From assembly GCA_900544075.1 (NCBI GenBank), contig UQTJ01000001.1, positions 248,001 through 312,000 on the forward strand: 64,000 bases of DNA, read 5' to 3'. The stretch's first letter is position 1; each line of letters starts with the position of its first letter. Position numbers and translations under genes: made by a program. Below are positions 56,601 to 64,000 of this stretch, one piece after another. The DNA is from an uncultured Bacteroides sp. GTDB taxonomy: Bacteria > Bacteroidota > Bacteroidia > Bacteroidales > Bacteroidaceae. The notes under the pieces are model-generated. The model was not told where the DNA came from, searched no databases, and saw only the letters and a list, made by a program, of their open reading frames with translations.

Positions 56601-56805
56601 GTTCTCCACTGGCATCAACAACCACACCATTCACCGTGATATTCCGAACGGTCTGTTCGATACCCGATACCGAAGGGCTTTCCGCATATACCGTAAACGG
56701 CACGCACAGGAAAGTCCCTGCCATTAAAGCTGAAACAGTAGATATCTTCAGCCGGTCGTTGAACGACTTTAAGACAACCGTGTTCATTTTACAAACATGT
56801 TTCAT
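53638..56805 (-). CDS. SusC/RagA-like TonB-dependent transporter (mannoside locus)
   Basis: This 1055-residue protein may start at the second Met (MNTVVLKSF), as the signal helix lies at about 25-42 (VSALMAGTFLCVPFTVYAES). It has a carboxypeptidase-D-like domain (VNGVVVDASGEPVIGASVQL), the hallmark LDEVVVVGYGIQKKASVTGS, a plug (VDIRGYGSMLVIVDGIERDY; SILKDAAAAVYGFKGSNGVLL) and a barrel ending in YNFGVNVTF. The plug is of the shorter subtype with VDGIERD rather than VDGVP. It is co-transcribed with the GH130 lipoprotein gene 8 bp upstream, an uncommon order, since susC usually leads its operon. Confidence 0.94.
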   Translation of the reverse strand: MKHVCKMNTVVLKSFNDRLKISTVSALMAGTFLCVPFTVYAESPSVSGIEQTVRNITVNGVVVDASGEPVIGASVQLKGAAGVGTITDLDGKFTLSVPTNGVLQISYIGYKTTEVRVNGQAGLKVTLLEDTETLDEVVVVGYGIQKKASVTGSVAAISSDKLMEVKAPSVTNMLAGRLPGLRAVQRSGSPGDDGASVDIRGYGSMLVIVDGIERDYTQLDPNDIESISILKDAAAAVYGFKGSNGVLLVTTKKGTEQKVKIEYNGYVGFQKVTRYPEMMNAYEYASLYNEAIHNANPWRGASAYSQEQLEAYRNGTAGTDWWSETMRSTAPQTSHNLSLTGGTEKVKYYMSIGYMNQGGIIRSGDWNYQRYNVRSNLSVEVAKGLNVELRLSGRFDNRKKPYDGDNLFRSAQMAIPTYSMYANDNPDYWGAVGDMANPVHVSNSDDSGYEDRLRREFNSSLAITWQLPWVKGLMAKALVAYDYTNKEWKTWRKDLSEYTYDYANEEYIEKVVNTAHLESKLENYDKPTYQFSMNYNNTFAKKHNIGAMLVWEMYNDKKNWVTGTRDFAIGLIPDLDYGDKTNQEASGKTQETAHAGLVGRLNYDFSNRYLVEFNFRYDGTYKFRADNRWGFFPGVSLGWRVSEEAFFKKLLPDMDNLKIRASYAKVGDEGDFDAFQYLDGYESHGSYIMGSNGVTSGMTTVGMANPWLTWYESKIMNIGFEASYHRGLISVEFDWFRRNRSGLPATRVGSLPTIFGESMPQENLNSDINTGFEIVVGHRNRIGNFNYNVSANFSTTRIKYDYVERAASTNMYNDWRDNTNGRYKDIRWGKKVIGQFTSFEEILNSPVQDKDGNRSLMPGDLKFEDYNGDGIIDDNDTQPLGHGDTPRMYYGLNMSGEYKGFDLTVFFQGAAGHDIYVSGDILDPFIQQGLGNGLAIMTDRWHREDPTDPYSKWIPGYMPAARVAGVADNRSSNSWSLHNANYLRLKTLELGYTLPKALTKKAAIDRVRFYINCNNLLTFTKRDGLMKNVDPESNSSGIRYYPQMKTYNFGVNVTF

Positions 56806-56813
56806 AGATTAAA

Positions 56814-57974
56814 TTAATTATGTGTTTTAAGTTTCGAATCTATATTATCATCACATATCGCTACTGCAACCTGCGAATCGGCACAGCCATAATAGAGATA
56901 TAATTTGTTTTTAAAGTAAGCCAGCCCTTCGATAAACACCGTTCCGTCCTTGTACTGACCGCTCTTCTCGAAAGCGGCTTCGGGCACAAAGAAAGGTTTA
57001 TCCAGACGGTCGAGTACTTTATAAGGGTCGTTGGCGTCAAACAGGAACTGCCCTGCACAATAAGCACCTGCGGGATATGCTGAGTCCCTTTCTTCCTTAT
57101 ACCCGTTCTTGCCATTGTATAATAATACAATACCGTTCACGGTTTTGATAGCCGGTGGGCCACACTCAGTCAGGCGGCTGTCGAAATACCCGCTGCGGGG
57201 TTTGGCTATCTCTCTTAGTTCGTTGTTTTCATTCAGTACCGGAGTCCAGTCGGTCAGGTTATCGGAAGTTGCGGCACATACCGCATTCTCCCCCCAGTAC
57301 ATAAAGTATTTGCCGTCCACTTTCTCAATGACCAGTCTGCCGTCTTTCACTCCGGTGACAATAGAAGCCGATTTGCTTGCTATATTGGCAAAACGCCCGT
57401 TGTACGCTTTCGCAAAAGCGAGTCCGTGTTTCGTCCAGTTTTTCAAGTCTCTGGAAGTAGCCACCGCCAAGCGGGGAAGATTGCGGTTCCAGGCAGTATA
57501 AAGCATGACGTACAATCCGTCTTCCGTCATTGCCACACGCGGGTCTTCGCAACCACCTTCCCATTCTATTTCTTTAAAATCGTCTTCGGAAGGAAAGAGT
57601 ACCGGTGCGTCCGCTCGGCTCATCGTTACTCCGTCCGTACTTTCCGCATAGCCAATGCGGGATGTCCTCTTTCCGATGCCTTGCGCCGAGTTGTCTTCCG
57701 CGCGGTAGAGTACCACAATCTTCCCGTCCTTGACGGTTGCCGCCGGATTGAAAGTGTCACTCTCTTCCCATCTTACCGGCTGCTTGCGCATCGGGCATTG
57801 GAAAGTAGTCGGTTGCGGGGAAATCACCGGATTCACCCCTTCCGGGCGGACAAAAGGGCCGAGTATCCATTGTCCGCTCTGTTCTTCGACAGCTACGGAT
57901 GCCTGTTTTTGTCCGGAGCATCCAGCTAGTGTCATCATACTGATTAAATAGATTACAGATTTTTGTTTTATCAT
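56814..57974 (-). CDS. GH130 beta-mannoside-active enzyme, lipoprotein
   Basis: This 386-residue protein has a lipoprotein signal (MTLAGC, Cys19). It is a five-bladed propeller of the GH130 type: DTFNPAATVKDGKIVVLYRAED, RIGYAESTDG, GGCEDPRVAMTEDGLYVMLYTA with catalytic-type Asp144, and a final LYLYYGCADSQVAVA. At the place where GH130 phosphorylases read HRP it has KYFMYWGEN, which as I recall is typical of the subgroup that hydrolyses beta-1,2-mannosides rather than phosphorolyses them. Being outside the cytoplasm, where phosphate is low, also favours hydrolysis. It leads the operon with susC 8 bp downstream and carries the duplicated operator upstream. Confidence 0.85.
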   Translation of the reverse strand: MIKQKSVIYLISMMTLAGCSGQKQASVAVEEQSGQWILGPFVRPEGVNPVISPQPTTFQCPMRKQPVRWEESDTFNPAATVKDGKIVVLYRAEDNSAQGIGKRTSRIGYAESTDGVTMSRADAPVLFPSEDDFKEIEWEGGCEDPRVAMTEDGLYVMLYTAWNRNLPRLAVATSRDLKNWTKHGLAFAKAYNGRFANIASKSASIVTGVKDGRLVIEKVDGKYFMYWGENAVCAATSDNLTDWTPVLNENNELREIAKPRSGYFDSRLTECGPPAIKTVNGIVLLYNGKNGYKEERDSAYPAGAYCAGQFLFDANDPYKVLDRLDKPFFVPEAAFEKSGQYKDGTVFIEGLAYFKNKLYLYYGCADSQVAVAICDDNIDSKLKTHN

Positions 57975-58026
57975 ACGTAGTTTTTTTTAGTTTTCCCAAA
58001 TCGGTCGTTCATCGTTTTTCTGCCGG

Positions 58027-58099
58027 CAAAACTATCGTACCCCGCAAAAAATAGAGTGTACTATATTCTCAAAAGGGTATATAGGTGCTGTACAACATA
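58027..58099 (-). promoter_or_regulatory. Promoter and operator block of the GH130-susC operon
   Basis: On the minus strand the -7 box TAGTTTTG (58034-58027) matches TAnnTTTG and is preceded, 18 bp upstream, by a 47-bp block at 58053-58099 that also occurs at 60522-60568 with only four differences. Within the block AGAGTGTA (58053-58060) and AGGGTATA (58074-58081) (plus-strand reading) are direct repeats 21 bp apart, the spacing expected for an AraC-type dimer. No -33 TTTG is present. HTCS3 is the obvious candidate activator. Confidence 0.75.
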
Positions 58100-58142
58100 A
58101 TAATTCATCCGTTTGCAATGGCAGCTTAATGGTTTTGAAATA

Positions 58143-59390
58143 TTAGCGAACCGTTTGGTTCTGTTTGATGATGTTCCGGGCCAACGGGTAGGCTATCAAC
58201 TGCAAAGCTCCTACCAGTATCAATGCGTACTTCAATGCAAAATCCTGTGATATGGCAAAGGCAAGCGCCATAAAAAGGATGAGCCCGAAAGCACGCCCCA
58301 GGAATAGTCCGAATTCGTGGCTTAAAATATAAGTGTATTCATTTCTTTTCTCGATTTTAACTACTGCGTCGATGGTTTGCATCATAATGGGATAGTAAGG
58401 CAAGTCAAACAAGGGCTGAAAGATTACCTTACAGAGGACAAAGATAATCACTCCGGTGGCTGAAAACAAGACTCCGTTGAACAGAGTACCGATAAAAAAG
58501 ACAAGTAGCCCGGCTATAAATACTTTCGATCGGTCCTCAGGTTTGGTTATTCGTCCCAATACATAAACCAAAACAGCTGTCAGTGTACCACTGATTCCCT
58601 GTATTAAACCCAGCACATCTTCATCACCTACTAACTTCAGAACCAGAATAGCAGGAGCAGTCACCAGAAATCCCTGTACCATTCCTTTCAGGGAAGCCAG
58701 CAACAACATTTTTTTCCAAAGTGTGCAAAACCGGAAATACAGAAAATTCTTCTGCACCGGATTGGCGAACTTACCACACCACAAGACAGCTACGGCAAAC
58801 AGGGTAACGACTATGACTCCGACTGTGACCAAACGATAGGCACCATTTATATCAATCAGGCATCCCATGATTTCTTTGCCGTCTATCTGGCTGATGAATG
58901 CGCCAATCAATAAAGGGACAGTTATCGAAGTGATGGAGAAAAAGAAAGATTCCAGTCCGAAAAAGTAGTTCCGGCTACTATCGGTCGTGTTGTTGAGCGT
59001 CAATAGATAGCGGTTGGTCCAAAAGAAACCCGATGCGGCTCCGAGGACAAAACCTGCTATGCCTAACTCTACAAAGCCCAATGACTTCACCAGCATCATG
59101 GCAAACATCGACAGCCCGCTAACTAATATCCCGCCCGCATACAGTACTTTCACGCTGACATGCCGCAACAGGAAGCCGTTGACAAAAGAGGTCGCAATGA
59201 TGCCGATATACATAAAAAGTTGATAGAAAGCTACGGAAACAGGCTCGCTCGTGTGGCGCATCACATAAGCACCTACAAATATCTCCACCACAGGAAGCAC
59301 GAACGCATAGAGCAGGTTAGTCATCAACAGTACACGTACATTGAGAGTCTGCTGCTTGAAGAATTGATATTCTCTTTTCAATTTATTCAT
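58143..59390 (-). CDS. MFS sugar transporter
   Basis: This 415-residue protein has about twelve hydrophobic helices (VLLMTNLLYAFVLPVVEIFVGAYV; FVNGFLLRHVSVKVLYAGGILV; VTVGVIVVTLFAVAVLWC; FALKYALILVGALQLIAYPLA) and no signal peptide, as in major facilitator permeases of the inner membrane. It follows the cytoplasmic GH130 gene by 18 bp and ends its operon. The likely role is to bring small mannosides from the periplasm to the GH130 enzyme in the cytoplasm. Substrate is inferred from the neighbour only. Confidence 0.85.
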   Translation of the reverse strand: MNKLKREYQFFKQQTLNVRVLLMTNLLYAFVLPVVEIFVGAYVMRHTSEPVSVAFYQLFMYIGIIATSFVNGFLLRHVSVKVLYAGGILVSGLSMFAMMLVKSLGFVELGIAGFVLGAASGFFWTNRYLLTLNNTTDSSRNYFFGLESFFFSITSITVPLLIGAFISQIDGKEIMGCLIDINGAYRLVTVGVIVVTLFAVAVLWCGKFANPVQKNFLYFRFCTLWKKMLLLASLKGMVQGFLVTAPAILVLKLVGDEDVLGLIQGISGTLTAVLVYVLGRITKPEDRSKVFIAGLLVFFIGTLFNGVLFSATGVIIFVLCKVIFQPLFDLPYYPIMMQTIDAVVKIEKRNEYTYILSHEFGLFLGRAFGLILFMALAFAISQDFALKYALILVGALQLIAYPLARNIIKQNQTVR

Positions 59391-59408
59391 TCTATACCTT
59401 TATATATG

Positions 59409-60455
59409 TCATGACTTTAATGAACGAAGAATCTCCGCTATGGAGAACTCCGCTCCGCAGATTACTTCATCACTCGCACCGTAGTAAACAGTCACCTTAT
59501 CCCCTTCTACCAAATGCCCGTTCGTGAAGACCACATTCCCGAAAAATCCGGTCTGCTCGTAGGGAGCAGTCGGTTCCATTATAGGAGCTTTGCTTCGGGC
59601 AATTACCTTTGAGGGGTCGTTCAAGTCAAGCAGAAGGGCTCCCAGGCAATAGCGGTTCTGATAGTCTGCACCATGATAAATCTCCAGCCAGCCTTCCTCT
59701 GTACGGATAGGCGCGGCGCCCGCACCCACACGGGCACAGTCCCAGCTATCGGAGCGAGTGGTCGCAACGCAACGGTGGTTGCCCCAGTGCAACCGGTCGG
59801 GTGATTCGGCAAGCCAGATATAGTTGCCGCCCAGTTCGGGACTGCTCGGGCGATGCAAGGCGAAATATTTGCCGTTTATCTTCTCTTCAAACAAGGCACA
59901 GTCTTTATTATGAGGGGGAAAAATCATGCCGTGACGAGTGTAATTCTTCCAGTCACGGGTATGAATCAGCCCTACACCGACGGCAACGGAAGAGACTTCG
60001 GTAAACGTCAGGTAATAGCCGTCGGCTGTAGTCGCCACCCGGCAGTCCTCGATGCCGAAAGCCTCTAATGCCCCTTTGCCGAAAATAGGCGGATAATCCG
60101 GTTCTTCCTTAAAATGGATGCCGTCCTCGCTCGATACCAACCGGAGATAAGACATGGTAGTCAGATAATTCTGTCCCGCATATCCTATCACACGAGGGTC
60201 GGAAGCGTCCAGTTCCGGGTCATTTTCGTCGAAAGAAAGCACTTCTATCTTCCCTTCCTTATTATATACTGGGAAACTAATCACTCCCTGTTTCTGTACG
60301 GGGCGTTCGGCTACCCGCAGTAATAACCAGGTTTTTCCATCGAAGCGGAATACTCCGGGATTAAGGAAACAGGTGATTTCCATACCTTCTATTCCCGGTT
60401 GTAAATCGGATGGTTTCAATAATGGGTTCTGATGAAATCGTTTTGCAATATCCAT
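59409..60455 (-). CDS. GH130 beta-mannoside phosphorylase-type enzyme, cytoplasmic
   Basis: This 348-residue protein has no signal peptide. The GH130 propeller shows FLNPGVFRFDGKTWLLLRVAERP, RLVSSEDGIHF, GIEDCRVATTADGYYLTF with catalytic-type Asp137, HTRDWKNYTRHG, and YFALHRPSSPELGGNYIWLAESPD. The LHRP motif at residues 200-203 is the pattern I associate with phosphate-binding GH130 phosphorylases, in contrast to the lipoprotein paralogue. The reaction would be phosphorolysis of a beta-mannoside to mannose 1-phosphate, saving ATP. It leads the operon with the MFS gene. A hydrolase cannot be excluded, since subfamily assignment by eye is uncertain. Confidence 0.87.
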   Translation of the reverse strand: MDIAKRFHQNPLLKPSDLQPGIEGMEITCFLNPGVFRFDGKTWLLLRVAERPVQKQGVISFPVYNKEGKIEVLSFDENDPELDASDPRVIGYAGQNYLTTMSYLRLVSSEDGIHFKEEPDYPPIFGKGALEAFGIEDCRVATTADGYYLTFTEVSSVAVGVGLIHTRDWKNYTRHGMIFPPHNKDCALFEEKINGKYFALHRPSSPELGGNYIWLAESPDRLHWGNHRCVATTRSDSWDCARVGAGAAPIRTEEGWLEIYHGADYQNRYCLGALLLDLNDPSKVIARSKAPIMEPTAPYEQTGFFGNVVFTNGHLVEGDKVTVYYGASDEVICGAEFSIAEILRSLKS

Positions 60456-60495
60456 TTTCTAATCATTAAATAGGTGTTGTTTTTATTTCTCGTGG

Positions 60496-60568
60496 CAAAG
60501 CTACCCCACACGACGACGGGAAGAGTGCACTATATTCTCAAAAGGGTATACAGGTGTTGTACAGCATA
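60496..60568 (-). promoter_or_regulatory. Promoter and operator block of the GH130-MFS operon
   Basis: On the minus strand the -7 box is TAGCTTTG (60503-60496). The operator block at 60522-60568 matches 43 of 47 bases with the block before the other GH130 gene. The half-sites AGAGTGCA (60522-60529) and AGGGTATA (60543-60550) are again 21 bp apart, and the gap from -7 box to block is again exactly 18 bp. The block also lies directly upstream of the divergent HTCS3 gene. Confidence 0.78.
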
Positions 60569-60572
60569 TTTT

Positions 60573-60607
60573 TATCTTTGTTTTCTTATTTTTCCTCTCT
60601 ATCTTTG
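60573..60607 (+). promoter_or_regulatory. -7 boxes of HTCS3
   Basis: Two plus-strand matches to TAnnTTTG, both TATCTTTG, lie at 60573-60580 and 60600-60607. The first fits a normal leader of about 25 nt before the ATG at 60612. The second would put the transcription start at or inside the start codon and is less likely. The operator block abuts the first one. Confidence 0.45.
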
Positions 60608-60611
60608 CAAC

Positions 60612-63600
60612 ATGATTATACGAAAACACTCATATTTACGTTACATCTGCATCCTTATTTATTCATGCCTGATGCCTGCTTTATTACATTCGCAGAATGT
60701 AGTAAAACAGATTTCCAATGCGGATGGATTATCCAATAATTCGGTGAATTGTTTCCTCGAAGATTCGGAACATACGCTTTGGGTAGGGACATGGGACGGA
60801 TTAAATGCATATAACGGTCGTAGCTTCAAAACCTATTCTTATAATAAAAAGGATGCAGGGTCTATCAGCAATAATGTCATCTGGCAGATTATCGAGCAGA
60901 GCGACTCTATCCTGTGGGTATCTACGGACTATGGGGTGAACCGGTGGAAACGTTCTACCCAACAGTTTACTCCTTATTATTTAGGTACACAGAATAATCC
61001 GCCGAAACAGGAGAAGTCATTTCTGCTGGGTATCACTTCCGGCAAGCATATTATCTGTTATGTGAAAGAGCAGGGTCTATTCTGTTTCGATGACCGGAAA
61101 CAGGAGTTTGTTTCCTTGAAGAATGACCTGCCTGATGACATCAGGAACTTCGTCATTGATTCCAAAGACCGGATATTCTTTCTCACAGGACATGGACAAT
61201 TATTGCATTATCAACTGACTGTCCGCAACTCCTGTCCCGAACTCTCGTTTAAAGAAGAAATCAGGCACTGTGCCCCCGTTTCCAATATTTATCTTTCCCA
61301 GGACTGCCTTATCATTAACGATGACAGGACGCTGACTGTTTCACAAGATAACCGTATATTGGACAGTATAAATATTCCGGAGAACAAGACTGTATCACAA
61401 GCTATCTGCCACGGTGAATATCTCCTTATCAGCTTTATCGAGGGGGGATGCATCAGATATAATCTTGAAAATGGGACTTCAACGGAATTACTCCAATTGC
61501 CGGAGAAAGCTTCCATTTTCACTATTTATATCGGCTCGCAGAATATCCTTTGGGTAGGTACGGACGGACAAGGGATATTGGAAGTCTATGAACACAGTTC
61601 GCCTTTCCATACCGTAAAAACGAATTATCCTGTCCGCTGTTTTTGTGAGGAAGACAATGGCAATATACTCGTAGGAACAAAAGGAGAAGGTATCCTGCTG
61701 CTCGACAAGCAGGAACGGGGAGTCACCCCCTATCTTTCAACGGGCAACGGGTTAATCTCCAACTCCGTTTATACTATCCGCAAAAATATGTCCGGGGATA
61801 TATTCATCGGAACCGAAGGGGAGGGTATCAATTATATTCCACTCAATGGCAGCCAGGTGAAAAAACTAGGTATTCCTGCTGAATATTCTGCTTTCAGGGC
61901 AGTGTACAGTATCTTGTTCACCCATAACGATTCACTTTTATGGTTGGGGACTTCCGGTTACGGACTTATCAAGCTGAGCCTGCAAAGGGAAGGAAAAAGT
62001 TATAGAGTAACGGACATGAAACAATATAAATCTCCCGGCCCTTCTTCGCCAAGCAATAATACCATTTATTCGATTATTGCCGGATACGATGAGAATGAAC
62101 TTTGGCTAGGCACGCGAGGGGGCGGAATTAATAAGTTCGATATCGCGTCCGAACGTTTCCGGCAGATGAGTGAGATAGCCCCCGGCTTGTCCCTGACTAA
62201 CAATGACGTGATTTATCTGACTAAAGGAGATTCTGCCAGTATCTGGATAGGTACCAGTTATGGTCTTAACCGATTGTTCCCGACAGCCACACCGCCTTCC
62301 ATCATTGAATATACGGATAATAACGGATTGCCCAATAATACGATTCACGGCATCCTGAAAGATGAGAACGGGAATATTTGGGCAAGCACCAATCAAGGTA
62401 TCTCCTTTATCGACTTGCCCTCGGGAAAAATTACCAATTATTCCTCAAGAAACGGGCTGCAAAACGACGAATTTTCTGATGGGGCTATTTTTAAGGACAA
62501 AGCCGGATGGCTGTATTTCGGCGGAGTCTGCGGGTTGAACTATTTCGACGAGAACAAGATACGTTTGCGGGAACATATCGCATCGTTAAGCCTGAACAGC
62601 CTGAAGATAAACAATACAAGCCAGAATATCTACGAACGTATCCGTAATCATACGCTCCGGCTGGACTACGACGAGCCTTATATTACTTTGGGATTTGCCG
62701 CACATGATTTTATCAACAATGAGAATTGTGAGTTCAGCTACCGCATTATCGAATTTGCCGACGAATGGATTTACAATGAGAATAACCCGAATATCGTTAT
62801 CACCAAACTGCCGCCGGGAAAATATAAACTGGAAGTAAAATGCACCAATGGCGACCGGGTATGGAGCAACGAAATCTATTCCCTCAATTTGGACATCGCT
62901 TACCCCTGGTGGCTCAGTATCACCGCTTTTATTATTTATTTTATCCTGATTGCCATTGCTATCTATATCACGCAATCCGTCATCAAGAATAGAATTCGGC
63001 TAAACCGTCAGATTCTACTGGAACATATCGAAAAACAAAACCAGCAACGTATCCATGAATCGAAGTTGAACTTCTTCACGAATGTGGCACACGAGTTTTT
63101 CACTCCGTTGACACTGATATACGGCCCGGCACAGCACTTGCTGGAGAAGGCAGACCTTGACAGTTATACAAAAAGATATATCTACATCATCAAGAACAAT
63201 GCCGACCGGATGCAGAAGCTTATCAACGAACTGATGGAGTTCCGAAAAGCAGAAGCGGGACATACGGCTATCTATGCTGAAAAAGTGGATATTCAGTTAC
63301 TCGTCGATTATGTATCGGACAACTATACCGAAATTGCCGAAGAAAACAAGATAGACTTCAGCTTCAAAAGCAAAGAAGTATCATCCTTTACAACAGACCG
63401 GAATGCACTAGAAAAAATAATATTCAATTTGACTTCCAACGCATTCAAATATACGCCGTCCGGCGGATATATCCGTGCTGAAATACGGAAGAATGTTACT
63501 GACGGGACATTGCATTTCCAAATCCGAAACTCGGGCAAGGGGCTGACTGAGAAACAAATGAGTGAAATATTCAGCCGGTTCAAGATTTTTGAGAGTAGTA

Positions 63601-64000
63601 ACCTGAAACATGCGGGAAGCACCGGAGTCGGTCTGAATCTGACCAAGAGCCTGACGGAGTTATTGGGTGGAGAAATCAACGTAGGAAGTGCATTGGGAGA
63701 GTATGTAGAATTCAATGTATCTCTACCGTCCATGCACGTGAATTCCGGAAAAGAAAGTCAGCCGGCAGAAGAAGAGATAGAAGCCAGTGAAATGCTTTTT
63801 GTCCCTAAACAAAAGGACATTAGTATATTGATTGTAGAAGATGAAAAGAATATCCGCGAACTTCTGAAAGATATCCTGCTTCCTTACTACCAAGTTCGGG
63901 AAGCAGCCGACGGGGAAGAGGCGCTGAAAGAAATCGAACAGAAACAGCCAAATATTATTATCAGCGATGTATTGATGCCCAGGCTGGACGGCATCACTCT
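60612..64000 (+). CDS. Hybrid two-component system sensor/regulator HTCS3 (partial, runs off the right edge)
   Basis: The ATG at 60612 begins a frame open to the window end (at least 1129 codons). It has a signal (LMPALLHSQ), propeller repeats to about residue 650 (LWVGTWDGLNAYNG; LWLGTRGGGINKF; IWASTNQGISF), a Y_Y_Y domain (IRNHTLRLDYDEPYITLGFA), a TM near 770-795 (LSITAFIIYFILIAIAIYI), HisKA, HATPase and a receiver with Asp1119 (IISDVLMPRLDG). The AraC-type HTH must lie beyond the edge. The H-box reads NVAHEFFTP: His827 is kept but the conserved Arg is Phe830. The ATPase G1 box reads NSGKG, with Asn973 in place of Asp. Kinase activity is therefore doubtful. It faces the GH130 operon and probably controls the locus. 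Confidence 0.92.
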   Translation, partial: MIIRKHSYLRYICILIYSCLMPALLHSQNVVKQISNADGLSNNSVNCFLEDSEHTLWVGTWDGLNAYNGRSFKTYSYNKKDAGSISNNVIWQIIEQSDSILWVSTDYGVNRWKRSTQQFTPYYLGTQNNPPKQEKSFLLGITSGKHIICYVKEQGLFCFDDRKQEFVSLKNDLPDDIRNFVIDSKDRIFFLTGHGQLLHYQLTVRNSCPELSFKEEIRHCAPVSNIYLSQDCLIINDDRTLTVSQDNRILDSINIPENKTVSQAICHGEYLLISFIEGGCIRYNLENGTSTELLQLPEKASIFTIYIGSQNILWVGTDGQGILEVYEHSSPFHTVKTNYPVRCFCEEDNGNILVGTKGEGILLLDKQERGVTPYLSTGNGLISNSVYTIRKNMSGDIFIGTEGEGINYIPLNGSQVKKLGIPAEYSAFRAVYSILFTHNDSLLWLGTSGYGLIKLSLQREGKSYRVTDMKQYKSPGPSSPSNNTIYSIIAGYDENELWLGTRGGGINKFDIASERFRQMSEIAPGLSLTNNDVIYLTKGDSASIWIGTSYGLNRLFPTATPPSIIEYTDNNGLPNNTIHGILKDENGNIWASTNQGISFIDLPSGKITNYSSRNGLQNDEFSDGAIFKDKAGWLYFGGVCGLNYFDENKIRLREHIASLSLNSLKINNTSQNIYERIRNHTLRLDYDEPYITLGFAAHDFINNENCEFSYRIIEFADEWIYNENNPNIVITKLPPGKYKLEVKCTNGDRVWSNEIYSLNLDIAYPWWLSITAFIIYFILIAIAIYITQSVIKNRIRLNRQILLEHIEKQNQQRIHESKLNFFTNVAHEFFTPLTLIYGPAQHLLEKADLDSYTKRYIYIIKNNADRMQKLINELMEFRKAEAGHTAIYAEKVDIQLLVDYVSDNYTEIAEENKIDFSFKSKEVSSFTTDRNALEKIIFNLTSNAFKYTPSGGYIRAEIRKNVTDGTLHFQIRNSGKGLTEKQMSEIFSRFKIFESSNLKHAGSTGVGLNLTKSLTELLGGEINVGSALGEYVEFNVSLPSMHVNSGKESQPAEEEIEASEMLFVPKQKDISILIVEDEKNIRELLKDILLPYYQVREAADGEEALKEIEQKQPNIIISDVLMPRLDGIT

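Overview
The window looks like a chromosomal segment of a gut Bacteroides (or a close Bacteroidales relative). The evidence is SusC/SusD pairs, hybrid two-component systems (HTCS), Bacteroidales-style lipoprotein signals, and promoters that match the Bacteroides -7 consensus TAnnTTTG rather than a sigma70 -10 box. The species cannot be fixed from the sequence. No rRNA, tRNA, CRISPR array, insertion sequence or phage gene was recognised.

Layout: (1) 1-2401, minus strand: a fimbrial-type lipoprotein cluster with a cut-off Mfa2/FimB-like protein, a fimbrillin and a 54-residue leader protein. (2) 2605-4999: an outer-membrane beta-barrel protein and cysS, separated by an array of 11-bp phased repeats. 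(3) 5099-24314: an arabinan polysaccharide utilisation locus (PUL). A minus-strand operon susC-susD-surface binder-GH43-GH43 lies beside HTCS1, and a divergent plus-strand operon carries GH43-GH51-GH51. Both operons have the same pair of 11-bp operators 21 bp apart, at almost the same distance from the -7 box. (4) 24440-31503: a 22-bp repeat array, a second HTCS, a lone tatA and a heparinase II (PL21). (5) 31531-43814: an AT-rich dextran/alpha-glucan PUL with GH97, GH66, a four-repeat SusE/F-type binder, susD, susC and a TPR/DUF6377 regulator. (6) 43828-47758: a BtuB-like TonB receptor, an alkaline phosphatase and a 23-codon remnant of an AraC-type regulator. (7) 47819-64000: a mannoside-type PUL. 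A minus operon GH130 lipoprotein-susC-susD-DUF3823-EEP-NHL-EEP and a second minus operon GH130-MFS both carry a duplicated 47-bp operator block. A divergent HTCS3 runs off the right edge.

How the genes work together: in each PUL a SusC/SusD pair and surface lipoproteins capture and import oligosaccharides, periplasmic or surface glycosidases trim them, and an inner-membrane sensor induces the locus. The arabinan locus holds endo- and exo-acting GH43 enzymes plus two GH51 arabinofuranosidases. The dextran locus pairs an endo-dextranase (GH66) with an inverting alpha-glucosidase (GH97). The mannoside locus puts one GH130 enzyme outside the cytoplasm and a second in it beside an MFS importer. 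It also carries two metal-dependent phosphodiesterase-fold proteins, which suggests a phosphorylated mannoside substrate.

The points most worth following are the two sets of putative HTCS operators, the two 11-bp-phased intergenic arrays, the apparently degenerate kinase core of HTCS3, and the phosphodiesterase-rich GH130 locus.
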